14,953 nt of DNA from Paracoccaceae bacterium. GTDB taxonomy: Bacteria > Pseudomonadota > Alphaproteobacteria > Rhodobacterales > Rhodobacteraceae. Below, one piece after another: positions 14,489 through 14,953 of this stretch; position 1 is the first letter of the stretch; each line of letters opens with the position of its first letter. The stretch lies in contig JAHELH010000006.1 of assembly GCA_024644285.1 (NCBI GenBank), positions 9,472-24,424 of the forward strand, read 5' to 3'. The translations under genes were made by a program, and so were the position numbers. The notes under the pieces are model-generated. The model was not told the origin of the DNA. It saw nothing but the letters and a program-made list of their open reading frames with translations, and did no database searches.

Positions 14489-14926
14489 ATGACCATCACC
14501 TTCAAGAAAATCGCCTACTCCGCCCTGATCGCCTCGACCATGATGGGCGCACCGGCCGTCGCCGGCTCGAACACCGTCATCCTGGACCAGTATGGCTGGG
14601 GCAACTCTGCGGCCGGCGGCCAGTCCGGCGCGTTCAACCGCCTGCGCATCTATCAGGACGGCTGGGGCAACAGCACCATCAGCACGCAGGATGGCGCCCG
14701 CAACCGCACCGGCGTCGCCCAGTCCGGGCACCACAACAGCGTCGACACGCATCAGAACGGCCGCCGCAATGTTACCGGCGTCGCCCAGGTCGGCGGTCAC
14801 AATGACGCGACGACCACGCAGACCGGTAACCGCAACGCCGTCGGCGTGATCCAGATCGGCAACGGCAATTCCGCCTCCACCAACCAGTCGGGCAATGGCA
14901 ACGTCGCCGTTATCCTTCAGGACTGA
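14489..14926 (+). CDS. Curlin-repeat protein (CsgA/CsgB-like amyloid subunit)
   Basis: This 145-residue secreted protein has a signal peptide (about residues 1-25, cleavage after APAVA). The rest is built of an 11-residue repeat Q-x-G-x-x-N-x5. The repeat Gln falls at 34, 45, 56, 67, 78, 89, 100, 111, 122, 133 and 144 with no register slip, giving ten full repeats and an eleventh beginning QD. Units mostly alternate between Ser/Thr-rich tails (NSTIST, NDATTT, NSASTN) and TGVA/VGVI-type tails. This makes a 22-residue super-period like the CsgA strand-turn-strand unit. Such proteins form extracellular curli amyloid used in adhesion and biofilm. GGAG lies 9 nt before the ATG. Whether it is the major (CsgA) or nucleator (CsgB) subunit cannot be told from this gene alone. 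Confidence 0.88.
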   Translation: MTITFKKIAYSALIASTMMGAPAVAGSNTVILDQYGWGNSAAGGQSGAFNRLRIYQDGWGNSTISTQDGARNRTGVAQSGHHNSVDTHQNGRRNVTGVAQVGGHNDATTTQTGNRNAVGVIQIGNGNSASTNQSGNGNVAVILQD

Positions 14927-14931
14927 TTGCC

Positions 14932-14953
14932 ATGTCCACCGGGTGCCGGACGG
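14932..14953 (+). CDS. Possible start of a further curli-locus gene, cut by window end
   Basis: An ATG 5 nt after the curlin-gene stop opens a frame (MSTGCRT) that runs off the window. Only seven codons are visible, with no clear SD. The close spacing would suit a co-transcribed second subunit or assembly factor, but the product cannot be identified and the ATG may not be a start at all. Confidence 0.25.

Overview
The window is high-GC, densely packed chromosomal DNA that reads like an alphaproteobacterium of the Rhodobacteraceae (Roseobacter-like). The grounds are the gene families, strong GC bias at third codon positions, and a 17-nt match to the complement of the typical alphaproteobacterial 16S 3' end. 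No rRNA, tRNA, CRISPR, phage or insertion-sequence genes were seen. It looks like a housekeeping region with one accessory regulatory module and the start of a curli-type locus at the right edge.

Layout. Bases 1-1565 (minus) carry most of recQ, cut by the window edge, followed upstream by a small YggT-family membrane protein (minus). Divergent from these, the plus strand carries a 4HBT-like thioesterase, then a tightly overlapping set: a UMF1/Atg22-type MFS permease, the murein endopeptidase MepA, and a secreted phytase-like esterase-domain protein. Next is yhhQ, the queuosine-precursor transporter, whose leader contains a convincing preQ1-I riboswitch fold at 5936-5963 with an overlapping competing hairpin. 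After yhhQ comes a compact leader: a TTGACA box, a 17-nt anti-16S Shine-Dalgarno, an 18-codon ORF, competing hairpins and a strong intrinsic terminator. It ends just before arfB, a stalled-ribosome rescue hydrolase.

From 7296 to 13163 all genes are on the minus strand: a VanZ-like membrane protein, pncB, a small secreted four-cysteine protein with its own terminator, an S8 (subtilisin-like) protease, a membrane anti-sigma factor, an ECF sigma factor, and pncA. The sigma, anti-sigma and protease genes are translationally coupled or nearly so. They sit between the two NAD-salvage genes pncA (nicotinamide to nicotinate) and pncB (nicotinate to nicotinate mononucleotide).

From 13259 the plus strand has trhO (tRNA U34 hydroxylation), then a 339-bp AT-richer intergenic region with inverted repeats. 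It leads into a curlin-repeat protein with exactly 11-residue-spaced repeats, and probably another gene that runs off the window. Recurring themes are tRNA wobble modification (yhhQ with its preQ1 switch, trhO), ribosome rescue (arfB), NAD salvage (pncA, pncB) and envelope or extracellular functions (mepA, the S8/ECF module, curlin).
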